64,000 bases of DNA, from positions 19,354,673 to 19,418,672 of the forward strand of contig CM033115.1 of the NCBI GenBank assembly GCA_019321725.1, given 5' to 3'. Under the pieces are notes generated by a model. That model had not been told where the DNA came from. It saw only the letters and a list, made by a program, of their open reading frames with translations, and made no database searches. This document shows, in pieces, positions 11,659-22,921 of the stretch (position 1 is its first letter; every line of letters starts with the position of its first letter). A program made the translations under genes and the position numbers. The stretch comes from Paulownia fortunei. Its lineage: Eukaryota > Streptophyta > Magnoliopsida > Lamiales > Paulowniaceae.

Positions 11659-11922
11659 ATGGCAGGAAGTAGAAAACTCTTCACATTGTTCACTTCTGTT
11701 ATCCTCTTGAGCTCCTTATTTTTGGTGAACGAGGGCCGTCTTCTAAATGAGAAATATCGCGATCCTATCGACAGTGCCATTGAGAAAATTTTGGATGAGT
11801 TGTATGTTGAGGCGATGAAGAGCGGAGGGCCGAGCCATGGAGGAGAGGGAAATGGATCAACTCTTGGTTTAACTCTTGGAGGGATCAAGAGATCAGGTCC
11901 AAGCCCTGGCCAAGGAAATTAG
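11659..11922 (+). CDS. PAMP-induced secreted peptide (PIP/PIPL)-like precursor, copy 2
   Basis: An 87-aa precursor, intronless, tandem paralogue of the gene 1.6 kb upstream. Residues 1 to about 26 are a signal peptide (LFTSVILLSSLFLVNEG). The propeptide core IEKILDELYVEAMKSGGPSH is nearly the same as in copy 1. Two motifs follow: GGPSHGGEGN, and the C-terminal SGPSPGQGN after a basic IKR. Both motifs end in Asn, whereas motif 1 of copy 1 keeps a His. The region between the motifs (LGLTLGGIKRSG) is also conserved, so it is under constraint or the copies are recent; the poorly matching signal peptides argue against very recent duplication. Likely role, inferred from family: apoplastic signalling peptide precursor. 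Confidence 0.8.
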   Translation: MAGSRKLFTLFTSVILLSSLFLVNEGRLLNEKYRDPIDSAIEKILDELYVEAMKSGGPSHGGEGNGSTLGLTLGGIKRSGPSPGQGN

Positions 11923-12900
11923 TTTATTTTGTTGAGTTAGGAACAGGAGATAATATTCTATATTCTTTATTGAAGATGTGAGTGTGATTACAAAAAAACA
12001 GATCGATTTTTTTTTTATTATTATTGTTGTTGTTATTGTAAAGTAAATTTATTTCAATGAATGATACTTGACCATTCTTGATGTATGTTTGGATATGGGA
12101 TTTTGGCGGGGAAAAAAAGAAAATTAAATTCATTTATTTTTCTTGATGGATAGATTAGATATCAGTCTTAAATGCTTTTTGAGTGCAATTGGGGTATCAT
12201 TACAAAATGTATTAAATGTATAAATGAATAAGTAATCTCATGATTTTAAATTCATACAAATATTTCATTCATGTTTTCTTTCAAAATTTAGTAGAGGGAA
12301 TGTGTTTTAATATTTTTCTTACTAAAATTTGAGATCCAAAATTAGCATAAACTTGATATTTTGGCAAAATTTTGTAAAATGTAAAAACTTCAAGTTATTT
12401 TAGAACTGGATTTGAGAGAGAATTTAAAAACCAAAAAAAAAAAAAATTGTCCTATGTCCACTAAGAAATATCGCTATCAGTTGGGCCCAAATATTCTAGG
12501 TCCAATCACTCCAGGACTCACATTCTTTGCAGCAAACTCTTGAGCCTAAGCTAGGCTTGAGTTGGAATTGCACAAAGTTCTTTCGGCCGGCAGCAGGCAA
12601 AGGTAGAGATTTCAATTAATTTTCAACTACTATTTTAAATAATAAAAATATAAAAAAATTTAAAATTTTACTTTTCAACTTTAATCTAAACTCAAGAGCT
12701 CACCTAATATCATTATGTACCCCTCACTTAACCCATTTAATATAAATATTTCTATAAAATATTAGTAAAAGAGAGAATTTATACTTCACACTTTCTATTT
12801 ATACTTATTGTTCTTAATTTTTTGATCTATTTCGTTAATTGAATTATACGACAATTTTGATCGAACCACCCAACAAATCTATTATAGATCAATCCATACA

Positions 12901-13150
12901 AAAATTGAACAAATCCACTTTTATCCTTAGTCATACTATAATTATATCATTATATAAGCAACTCATATAAGAATTTCCTTACAAATCTTGACGAAAAAAT
13001 GTAGGCTACTATTTATAAGAAATTCCTTATAAATTCTAAAATTGGACAAATCCGTTTTTACTCTTAGTCATACTCTAATTCAATCATTATATAAACAATT
13101 CTTGTAAGAAATTCCTTACAAATTTTGACTGAAAATGTCGGGTACTATTT
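12901..13150. repeat. two tandem diverged copies of a ~113-bp unit
   Basis: Copy 1 at 12901-13014 and copy 2 at 13038-13150 share most bases in order (landmarks AAATTG-ACAAATCC, CTTAGTCATACT, ATTCCTTACAAAT, GGCTACTATTT or GGGTACTATTT). The period is 137 bp. No coding potential was seen; the origin is unknown. Confidence 0.75.
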
Positions 13151-14120
13151 GGACAATTTATAGTTGGAGATTTATACACATGGCTTTACTAAAAGTTCAA
13201 ATTTAGTCTCGCTTTTTCTTTTCTTTTTTTGCTCACAATTTTCTACTTAATTACTTGTTAACTTACTTTCTCTTTTGTCTCATATCTACAAAATATTATG
13301 AATAGTATTTAATTTATTCTTACATAGTTTTATTTAATTTTCATTAATTCGGTATTGAAAAACACACGTGTCCTAAAACAATTAGTTTTGGGAGTGCATA
13401 AATATAGAAAAGAAGCTGAAAACCCGATGCTTATTTCACAGACCACTGTATTTCCCGATTCCAAATGATACTTAAAAGACATGCATATCAATGAACAAAA
13501 AACAACCAAAATGGAGAGAAAAATAAATAATTGTAATAATTCAGGCCCCCTCTACTTGTAAATTGTAATAGTCAATGACTAGGAGTTTTAGATATTAATG
13601 AAAAATAAATCTAAATTAAGACTCCAAGAAATTTTGATATCTTAAGTTAGAGTCACACAAAAAAATACAGGTATATATGAATATTTTTCTAATAAATTAT
13701 TTATATTAATACGTATGAAGTTGTGATGGCAAAATTGAGGGAACAAAGTACGACTCTATAGATAAATTTATCATACTCGTTTTTTCACCAAAGCATAATC
13801 AATGCCTTTGCTCTAAAGAAAGTTTAATTTTTTTTCTTTTTATTTTTTATCCCTTTGAAAGACATTAAGTGAACGACCCTTACACATGATTTCACATGTT
13901 GCATTCGGTTCACATAACTTTTATGTACTCCAATTTTTTTCACGAAAAAATCTTGAATCAAGACATAATTGACAATTCGAATAATTTAAAATTTATTTTT
14001 GAAAAATTAATATTACATATTACATAAGCACATCAGTTTTATATTCCTCTTTTTATCTATTTATTCATCTCAACAACATACTCACTTTTTAAATATTATG
14101 TACTTATAAAGTGGCATAGA

Positions 14121-14139
14121 ATATATATATATATATATA
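14121..14139. repeat. (AT)n microsatellite
   Basis: A pure AT run of about 19 nt. Confidence 0.9.
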
Positions 14140-14562
14140 ATAATTTGATATTGGCAAGTAAATTAACTCTAAGAATACTTAAGTGATCAATCCAACAAAG
14201 ACTTGTGATAATGCCGAACTAGAATTATCCACGTCTCTTGTTAACCTCACCTCAAACTACTTTCAGTTTACCTTTGTTCGTGAGTTATCGTGTAAGAAAG
14301 AAAAGTGATCGTGGTAATACGCTTAATATTATAGACTAAAACAATTAACTAAAGAATGGTAAATCATTTGATTTTAAGTTTGATGAAATCTGACTGCTTA
14401 ATTAGTGGTGCAACGATGATTATTAAGTGTTTTATTTAATACAAAATTAAATTGATAGGATAAATGTTACACTGGGTTGATAATTATTATAATTAAAAAT
14501 ACTAAATAACTCCTAGGAAATATAAAAACTACAATAAATGATAGGATCAAAGAAATGAACTT

Positions 14563-14580
14563 CGGGTCAGGCCTGACCCG
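14563..14580. other. perfect 18-bp GC-rich palindrome
   Basis: CGGGTCAGGCCTGACCCG equals its own reverse complement, in a region otherwise over 70% AT. It may be a transposon footprint or a dimeric protein site; nothing nearby decides. Confidence 0.85.
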
Positions 14581-15905
14581 ACCTTAACCCAGTGCAGGAC
14601 CCTGATTCTTCTATACATGATCATGTAACCATAAGTTTCTAACATTATAAATAGGATCCAATAATCATATTAATAGTACATGTATTGAATATATTTTAGA
14701 ATTCTCTTTTCAAATTGTCTCGATCCTTTGAATTTTATTATTTATAATTTAAATATCAAAGGATATTAATTTAATATTATTTCAATAAATTTGACAATAC
14801 TGTTTTTGTTAGGAAGGATTCAAATTCGTTTAAATTGGTCAGTCACTTTAGAGAAAATTGAGTTTCATGAGATTGAATTATTTTTTAAATTATTTTTTAA
14901 ATTAGCATTTAATGCATATATAATAAATATAGCATTTATAATATCCAATAAACGTTACAAGAGTAATTCTGGCATTATTGTCAAAATTATTTATTAAAAA
15001 AAAAAATATTCCAATAACAAAATAAAATATAAAAGTTATACCAACTTCCATTGATAAGAGCGGCGCATACTCAACTACAAAGCTGTATTGCCAACTCTAA
15101 CGCAGCTGTCACAGACCTCCCACCCAAACATTCGGGCTCAATTATTGTCTTTCTTCCTATCGGTGATAATTCATATTTATTACTATTAAGTTAGCAAAAT
15201 AAATTTCAATTCTGAATTGAAACTAATTTAGGCTGAAACATGAATTCCTGAGGTTGGGATCTCACTTATTGTTATGTAAAATCAGTTGTTATTGATGATG
15301 GTAGTTAATTTGCCTTAATTTCATAACTTGTGGTCAACACAAAAACATTAAAAACACTTATTGATTCATTCAAGAATTTAAAAAACCAACGCCCAGTTTT
15401 GAAGGTCAAATTTGAGATAGTTCCTTTGCAATTATTATTGACTCCATGTTCTGTCCAAATTTTATTATTCATATTTTAAAAAAAAAATCCAATTTTTTTT
15501 TTTTAAGAATAACCTTTTTTAAAGAATAATAGTGTATAAAATATTACGAAAGAAAACACAATTCAACCGATAGTTTTAAAGGTAATAATTAAAAAAATTA
15601 TAACATGAAATTCTAATTTTTTTGAATTCTCATCCTAAACTTGATATCCAGTCAAAATGAAACAGAAATATTATTGCCAGTCATTTTTAATTCTTTAATA
15701 TCATTCTTTTAGGAAAAAAAAAAATCCTGAAACAGTAAAATAATATAAATTCCACTCTCAAATTACCATCCCAACATCAGAAAGTCCCACAGAATCCGGC
15801 CCGAAGTCTTTTTCCACAGTGACAGAAGTCTCTAATTCTGCACCTTGGGTGTCCAAAACTTAGCAAATTCAGACAATCTTCACACACTGAAACGCACCAA
15901 ACAAA

Positions 15906-17690
15906 ATGCACGCAAAGACAGACTCGGAGGTGACCAGTTTGGCGCCATCATCGCCGGACCACAACCGCCGCCCGGTATACTACGTGCAGAGCCCTTCACG
16001 TGACTCGCACGATGGGGAGAAGACCACGACGTCGTTCCACTCGACCCCAGTGCTGGGCAGCCCAATGGGCTCTCCGCCGCACTCTCATTCCTCCGTGGGC
16101 CGCCACTCCAGGGAGTCCTCCACCAGCCGCTTCTCTGGATCGCTTAAGCCCGGGTCGAGGAAGGTTTCCCCGAACGACGTCGGATCTGGGGTGAGGCGTC
16201 CGAGGAAGGGCGGGCAGCAGAATTGGAAAGAGTGGGATGTGATTGAAGAGGAAGGACTTCTTGAAGATGAGGAGTCGCGGAAAGGGCTGCCCCGTAGATG
16301 CTATATTCTGGCTTTTGTTGTGTGTTTTTTTGTGCTTCTTTCTTTCTTTGCTTTGATTTTGTGGGGTGCCAGTAAACCTCAGAAGCCCAAGATCGCCATG
16401 AAGGTGAGTGTTATTGCTTTTTCCTTCTTAGAATTCTCATTCTTTAGCCTAAAACATAATTTGAATCTTGTGGATAATTTGGAGCAGGTCTGTCGTATTT
16501 TATATATTAGATTTTCAGCATTTTCAGATTTTGTTTCTATGTTTTTTCAACTGGAGTTGTGTTAACTTTGTCATTGCTTAATATGTTGAGCTCGAAGTTA
16601 ATGGAATAGGAGTTATCTTTTATGTGGACTATGTCATTCGTGATGGTCATGATATATCTGTTCAGTTTTTAGAAACTTTTGAGCTTAATAATCTATGTTT
16701 CTTATGCATTCATGAAGAAGAAATTCTAGGCGGAAAGGTTTTTGTTTAATGATTAGGTTTTAGTCACTTATTCTGATGTTTAAGGTTAGAAGCTTCTTGA
16801 TTGTGTTATCTGGTATGGATTTATCAAATGCCTATGTTGGAAGAGAACCAGCACAATTTTTTTGATATATTGTATCAAAATATGTTTTGAGTTGTATTTT
16901 TAATGAATTACTTCTTCTGGGTTTATAATTTTGAGTTGACCTCGTTAATTTGTAACTCAATAAATCGATTTGCCTTGGTCATGTGCAATTTTGATGTCTG
17001 AAATGAGTTTGTGATAAATTATGGTGGCAGAGCATTACATTTGAGAGATTTGTGGTTCAAGCTGGTTCGGACGACACCGGAGTTTCCACCGATATGATCT
17101 CCATGAACTCCACAGTGAAGCTAACTTTCCGAAACACAGCTACATTTTTTGGGGTTCACGTTACATCCACTCCTCTGGCTCTCTCCTACTCACAGCTCAC
17201 TGTTGGCTCTGGAATTGTAAGTTCAAAAATCCTAAATGAAATTATGAAAGATTTGACAAAATTCGCATGAATTGGAATCCTAGGAAACGAATTCTTAAAA
17301 AAGCCAAGTCAAATTTTATTGCATTCTTGTACATGAAGAATAGTGTTTGGCATTCTTCGATTACGTTTTTGCTCTTTAGTAATGTTGTGAAATTTGATTT
17401 TACAGATGAAGAAATTCTATCAATCAAGAAAGAGCCAGAGAAACGTAGTTGTATCAGTGATCGGCGACAAGATTCCACTATACGGAAGTGGAGCTAGTTT
17501 GAGCACCCCGACTGGGATGACCACCTTGCCGGTGCCACTAAAATTGGATTTCACTGTTCGATCAAGAGCTTATGTTCTGGGTAAACTGGTGAAGCCTAAA
17601 TTCTACAAGAAGATTGAGTGTTCAATTGTCTTTGATCCTAAGAAACTGAATGTTCCCATCTCCCTAAAGAATTCATGCACTTATGGCTAA
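15906..17690 (+). CDS. LEA_2-domain single-pass membrane protein (At1g45688/At5g42860-like)
   Basis: Three exons, 15906-16403, 17031-17216 and 17406-17690, joined in phase 0 with GT-AG introns, give 322 aa. Residues 1-130 are a Ser/Pro-rich cytosolic tail with the conserved blocks RRPVYYVQSPSRDSHDGEKT and SPMGSPPHSHSSVGRHSRES, then a basic stretch and an acidic patch (VIEEEGLLEDEES). A single membrane span (about 133-155, ILAFVVCFFVLLSFFALIL) is followed by the LEA_2/NHL-like domain, with FFGVHVTSTPLALSYSQL and RSRAYVLGKLVKPKFYKKIE. The start agrees with the family N-terminus MHAKTDSEVTSLAPSSP. The family is related to NDR1/HIN1-like proteins of the plasma membrane; the biochemical role of this clade is poorly known. 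The C-terminal domain probably faces the wall side. Confidence 0.9.
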
Positions 17691-19506
17691 TGAAGGATCA
17701 CATCTGTTAAAGATTCGGGTGTATTTTTCCTTTACTGTTATTGAAGAGGATAAATGGAGCCTGGAGAGCTACAATAGCTGGTTCGGGCAACGCATGGAGG
17801 CACCATTTCTTTGACTTTTCTGGTTCCGGGGCTGCCCACAGGGTGGAAAAAGGAGAATACAGGCGGGATTATTGGGGACTTTACATGAATTATCAACCAT
17901 TATTTAGGCCCACCGGCTAGAACATGGGCTAAGATAAATTAGGACATTCTTTTTTTCGTATATTTGTTTATGTATTTTTTCATGTATAGACGTCTAGTGT
18001 GGCTTATTAATTTATTTTTGAGGAATTACATTAATATTAATTTTTTTTGTTTAAAAAAAAAAGAACTTGACAGTGTACGTATAATTGTATGTTATCTTTG
18101 TCACTTATATTATGTTCTTGTTTTTAATAATTATTGTTTTTATTCAAATTCCCAGTAAATAATTCGGATTTCAGTCCACGGCAGGGTTGTGATTCTCTTT
18201 TTATTCCTGGGGATTCTATTATCGTGTAATGTGTCGTTCCCTTCGCGGTTATTTGTTATTGATAGTATGATTATCTTACCATGGATATGGGTTGAATCGC
18301 GTGTGTGTGTGTGTGTGTATTAAAAATTGATCAACTATATTTATTAGTATTAATTCATATTTAGTGACCCATCAAAGTAGCCCAATAATCAGTCAAATTT
18401 TGAAGCAGCTAATATAATTACCCAACTATATTGGAAGTTGCACTATATACATCCCAAATTTAAAGAAGTAATGGAGCTAACGGAAGTGGGTTACAATCCT
18501 TGTCCTTTGCATTGAATTTTACATCACGTGAGACATAATTGTAGCTATTCACAACAAAATTAATCGAATACAGCAAACTATAAAAAATTAAGAACCACCC
18601 TTTAGTATCCAAGTAATTTTGAATAAATATGTAAGGTAAAAACAAGCAGAAAAGCATTAATGCACTACTATTAACTAATGGGAAACCCAATTAGTTTAAC
18701 GAGGATGAAGAATTAATACAATATTGTCTCTCCAGATCATTCTCTTAATGCCATTATATTTTTACTTAAATCCCTCAATAATACAACAGTATTCTCTCAA
18801 AATTTTGAGAGCAATTTTAAGCATTTGCGAACAATTTTTCAAGGTTTTATTTCGTGTTTTTGGTGAATTGTATTCTTGTTTTAGGAAAATAAATTGAAAA
18901 TTCAGATGAATTGAGTGGATAATTTTTGGACAGTCAAATGAACAGCAGTATCCACTTTTCGTTAGATCCGTTAAGTATTCTGTTAGTTTGGAATGAGTAC
19001 TGATATAGTTGATTTTTCTGATGCTTTATGTGACTAAAATTGTATTTCCCCTTGCTTATTTCATCAAAATCAAGATCGAATTACATTTTATTTTATAAGA
19101 GCACATTCTCATTTTCTTTTCTTCAGGTTTCCATCTTTTTTTTTCTCAAGAATTATTACAGTAACTCAGTAAGTACTTAATAATCTTAGGACTTCCAATC
19201 TTTCCATGCATTATCCTTTATTACATATGCTTTTCCCCAGAATAACATCAAAATTTAGGACCAAGAAACACAAAATTAAAGCTAAAAAAAATAAACAAAT
19301 ACATATATTACTCCACTCAGATCTAGAAAATTTCAAGGCCGCCCCAGAAGTAACAACCCAAGAAAACACTAGTTCAACATTAATCAAGTATTAATAAGCA
19401 AGAAAGAGAGATCTCGATACCGCTAAGCATTGTAGTAACTTTTTCTGGTGGGGAAAGAAAACGAATACAAGTAGTACAAAAAAGGTTTTAAAAAAGATTG
19501 AACTTT
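17691..19506. other. convergent spacer: 3' regions of the LEA_2 and RALF34 genes
   Basis: The two genes point toward each other here. The LEA_2 3' UTR probably covers the first 250-450 bp (relatively GC-rich to about 17930). (GT)n lies at 18301-18319. 18690-19200 and the rest are AT-rich with no gene seen. Confidence 0.5.
18301..18319. repeat. (GT)n microsatellite
   Basis: An uninterrupted GT run of about 19 nt. Confidence 0.9.
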
Positions 19507-19901
19507 TTATCTCCTGCAGCGGGTAATAGCAGAGCAGCCTCTGGTGTAGGGGTGCACGGGGCCGCGGGCTCTGAAACAGTTATGGGTATAGTATGACCTG
19601 CCGGAGCGGGGCGGGCAGGGGACCCGATTCGCAGAGAGTGCCCCGTATGAAATGTAGTATCGCCTCGGCGTCGGTGACTTCCAGTATAGAGATCTACGGT
19701 GCAATCCATCTTCTTCTTCTTCTTCTTCTTCTATAATTTCCGGTTCAAGATGGAACTGGGTTTGGAATTGCCATTCCAGGGTCTCGTTCATGAGGTGGAG
19801 GCTGGCAAGTGGTCGACCTCGGCGCTGGCAGTGGGATTCGTGAAAGTTAAGAGAATGAGGAGGAGGGAAAAGATGGGAATGAAGGGAAGTTTTGCTGCCA
19901 T
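19507..19901 (-). CDS. RALF34: RALF34-type rapid alkalinization factor precursor, apparent frameshift after the signal peptide
   Basis: RALF34 is a secreted peptide hormone sensed by THESEUS1-type receptor kinases and linked to lateral root initiation (Arabidopsis knowledge). The 3' part is textbook: an acidic propeptide with a Glu run, the S1P cleavage site RRSL, the YISYGAL motif, the RALF34-specific stretch NRVPCPPRSGRSYYTHNC, four Cys, and the end GCSAITRCRR before TAA at 19507-19509. The start is a good ATG at 19901 (context ACCATGG) opening a clear signal peptide (MAAKLPFIPIFSLLLILL, then NPTASA). That frame hits TGA at 19788-19790 after 37 codons, while the mature peptide is in the next frame; one base is missing for continuity. 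RALF genes are normally intronless. It is either a real loss of function or a sequencing indel. A longer open frame from 20055 in the mature-peptide frame is low-complexity leader and lacks a signal peptide, so it was not used as the start. Confidence 0.85.
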
Positions 19902-19964
19902 GGTAATGAATGTGGAGGACAGAAATGTGTCTGTGAGAATGGGAAGTGAGAAATGAATACAAGA

Positions 19965-20001
<37 letters not shown>

Positions 20002-20008
20002 CAGAGAG
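19965..20008. repeat. compound microsatellite (TG)n(AG)n in RALF34 upstream region
   Basis: TG from 19965 to about 19988, then GA to 20000 and a decayed purine tail. It lies 64 bp upstream of the RALF34 start codon, probably in the transcribed leader, where it reads (CT)n(CA)n. Confidence 0.9.
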
Positions 20009-22040
20009 GTGGAGGTGGGGGGACAAGGAGAGGGGGAATTGAAGCGAGAAGTCACATGGAGGAAGAAGATAATGCGCCGACGAGTGATATTTAGTTTTAC
20101 CTGTACTCGTTCTTCCTTGATTCACGCTCTTTACTGTCTCCTTTTGTTTTCTGTCGACAATAAAATATAAATATGTAATATGAAATATAAGATGGAATAT
20201 AAAATTAGGATATAAAATCTAAAATATCCCATTTGTCATATTTTGAAATTTGTATAATACAAAAGGAGTTGTGGTTTAGAAAGTTGAGATCCATAATGTA
20301 CTTGAATTAGTTTGAAAAGATTCATTACTTTTGTTATATAATTCAACAAAAGTTTTGGAAATTTTTTAAGGAAAAGTGACAATGACTACATATTTGAAAT
20401 TAGGAATGGGCCGAATGCTCGTGGCCTGATGAATTCAATTTAACTCTTTTGGGCCAAAATCATTTCAACCCAAAAGTCCAAGTCCACACGCTTCTGAACA
20501 TGTCTTAATTTTAATGAGACCAAAACAAATAGAATCTAACATAAGCATTTACGGTTGTTCTTTTTTATTTTATTATTATTATTTAAATATATGCAAGTCT
20601 TTGTTATATTTTTTTTTATTCTATATATGTCTTACATTTCTTTTCACGTTGAAAATCAATATAGATTCTATTCTACATTTTAAAATTTTCAAATATAGAA
20701 GATTTTGGATTGATAATTATATACACAAATCAAAGCGCAGAGGCTAATGATCGAGTGCACTAAATTTTTATTTTATTTTATTTTATTTGCTAGAATTATA
20801 GTTTATTACTATGCTTAATGCAATTTTCATTATTTGTTGTAGTTTGTTTTTGCTATTTGTGGTTGTGCATGTATAATTTAAAAACAGGATAATTTTTTAA
20901 CTAAAGTTTTATAATTATTCGATTCATTCCATTTTTAGGGTTTTTTTTGTCTCTCATTTAAATAGATCATGTAAACAAACTTTTATTTCAATAATACCAC
21001 TACTTTATTGTATCCCTTGAAAGAATTTTAATCATTTTCAATTCCCTTTAAAACTTCACTCGTCATTAGCACAATCTACCTTTAGAAGAACTCTAATCAA
21101 AATCTGTTTGTATTATAATTTCCATAACTTCGTTAGTAAAAGTGGCTCTCGTCAATGAATTTTTATCTCAATCTTTTAGGTGAGTATATTTAATTTTATA
21201 AAATAAAATCAATAAGCAATTAATATTTTATTGAATGAGTTGGCTCCAAAGTCTTCTCACAAAGACTTATGGCATTTATGTGTGGCAGGTCATACTCATG
21301 CAGTTTACGTGTTTTTCTCTGTTTATTCATTCAATTTTAATTTCTTGGTTACACCCATTTATTGTGATCCATACCAATGGGATGTAGTATTCAATCCAAA
21401 GCATATACATCCAAAAATTTAGATGTGTAGCTAATATTTTTAGTTGAAATTATTGCAAATTTTGTTACAATTGGACAATATCTGCTACATTTATTTTTTC
21501 TGGTTGAATATGCAAAATGCAATTAATATCTAAAATTACATAATTTTTTATGCCATCAAATGAATTTATGAATCGTTTGATCAATACTATATAAAAAGAA
21601 ATTTTATTTCGCTCACAAAGAATAAATAAATTTGATATTGTTACACCAAAATTTTCACATATAAAAAAACTCACTGTTCTACCAGCCAATATTAGTAACA
21701 TGATAGAAAAGTAGCCGAAAAATTATGTAATTATTTCAAATTTCATGCACTTATATATCACGTACCACAAATGGCCGTTAAAAGAAATAAAACAAATGCA
21801 ACTGCCAAAAAGGTTAAAAAGCTCTAGCACCAAATTAGACCACAAAGACGAGGATTCACACCTGGCTATGACCCCCACGTTCACATTAACATTAATTTCT
21901 TAAAAAATAGCCAGCCATAACATGAGTCTTGAGACTTGACCTTTATTTTACTTCGTTTTTGAAATATTGTTGTGAAATATTTGGAAACAAAATAATTTAT
22001 CACATTTTGAATCATTTTATGTCCAAACTCCAGATAAATT

Positions 22041-22061
22041 GGGGGGGGGGGGGGGGGGGGG
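22041..22061 (+). repeat. poly(G) run of 21
   Basis: An unbroken run of G on the plus strand. It can form a G-quadruplex and is prone to length error in assembly. Confidence 0.9.
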
Positions 22062-22200
22062 CATTGATGATTAGTGCATTCCAGTTATTTTATATATTTT
22101 ATTTTACATTTTCATTGCATTAAAATATAAATTATTAATAATTAAATAATAATTGATAAATAATAATGAATTACAATCAACTATTACTATGAAAATAGAC

Positions 22201-22203
<3 letters not shown>

Positions 22204-22233
<30 letters not shown>
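22204..22233. repeat. (AC)15 microsatellite
   Basis: A pure AC run. Confidence 0.95.
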
Positions 22234-22235
<2 letters not shown>

Positions 22236-22921
22236 TCATTTCATAATTTGGTTATGTCAATTAAATTCAAATGGTCAATGCTCTTAAGTTATCTCGTTTT
22301 TATTTACTAGTTATAGTGAATTTTTCAAAATTTCAAGTCAATAGCCAAAAAATAATGGTGTTTACATTTTAGTTTTTGTATTTGGACGTTATAAATAAAT
22401 CCAAATACTCAATTTAAACTAATGGAATTATTTTTATGTTTATTATTGAAATTTTTAGTCAATCAGATAATTCAAATATGATGACTTTGGATTTTTAAGT
22501 TTTAGTGAGTAAAATGCTGCATAAAATCTCTTTCTCTATTTGGTTTTGAAGGAAAAAAAAAACAAAAAATATTTAAATACAACTATAAAAGATATTTATT
22601 GATTTGACTTTAATTTTATTTCCTTTTTTGAAAAATAATTAATAATATTAAAAAGTATTGAAAATCAATATTAATTTTCTCTCAAAAAAGATGAACTGTT
22701 TTTAATTTTTTTTTCTTCTATTCCAATTCACACTTTTTATACAAACTTTCTCGAAGAGAAATCCATACTTCAATTTCTAATTTTCCTTTTTTCATATCCC
22801 CAGAATTCCAGAATTTTCCAACACTTTAAGGACCAACTAGCAAACACAAAAGATTCCCATCTCCCCACAACAATATTAGTTCTCAAAAACCCCTTTCATC
22901 TTCTCTCTCTGGACAGCAGCC

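Larger units (their letters stand above)
11923..15780. other. intergenic spacer between PIP copy 2 and the LEA_2 gene
   Basis: Very AT-rich. It contains the 3' end of PIP copy 2, a pair of 113-bp direct repeats (12901-13150), an (AT)n tract, an 18-bp palindrome (14563-14580) and many poly(A/T) runs. I see no gene. 15060-15170 is less AT-rich but has no coding signal. Confidence 0.5.
20009..22800. other. intergenic spacer upstream of RALF34 and SBP1 (divergent promoters)
   Basis: The promoters of both genes must lie here. I see (TTTTA)n near 20765-20790, a 21-G run at 22041-22061 and (AC)n at 22204-22233. Short open frames (20514-20747, 21231-21422) resemble no known protein. Otherwise it is AT-rich with no gene. 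Confidence 0.5.

Noticed and set aside
17242..17478. Minus-strand open frame opposite the LEA_2 gene
   Set aside because: A shadow of LEA_2 exon 3 and intron 2; the plus strand has the complete conserved domain and splice sites.
19902..20055. Upstream extension of the RALF34 mature-peptide open frame (start at 20055)
   Set aside because: It is a low-complexity Ser/Leu/His-Thr translation of a CT/CA microsatellite leader with no signal peptide. A canonical signal peptide exists in the neighbouring frame from 19901.
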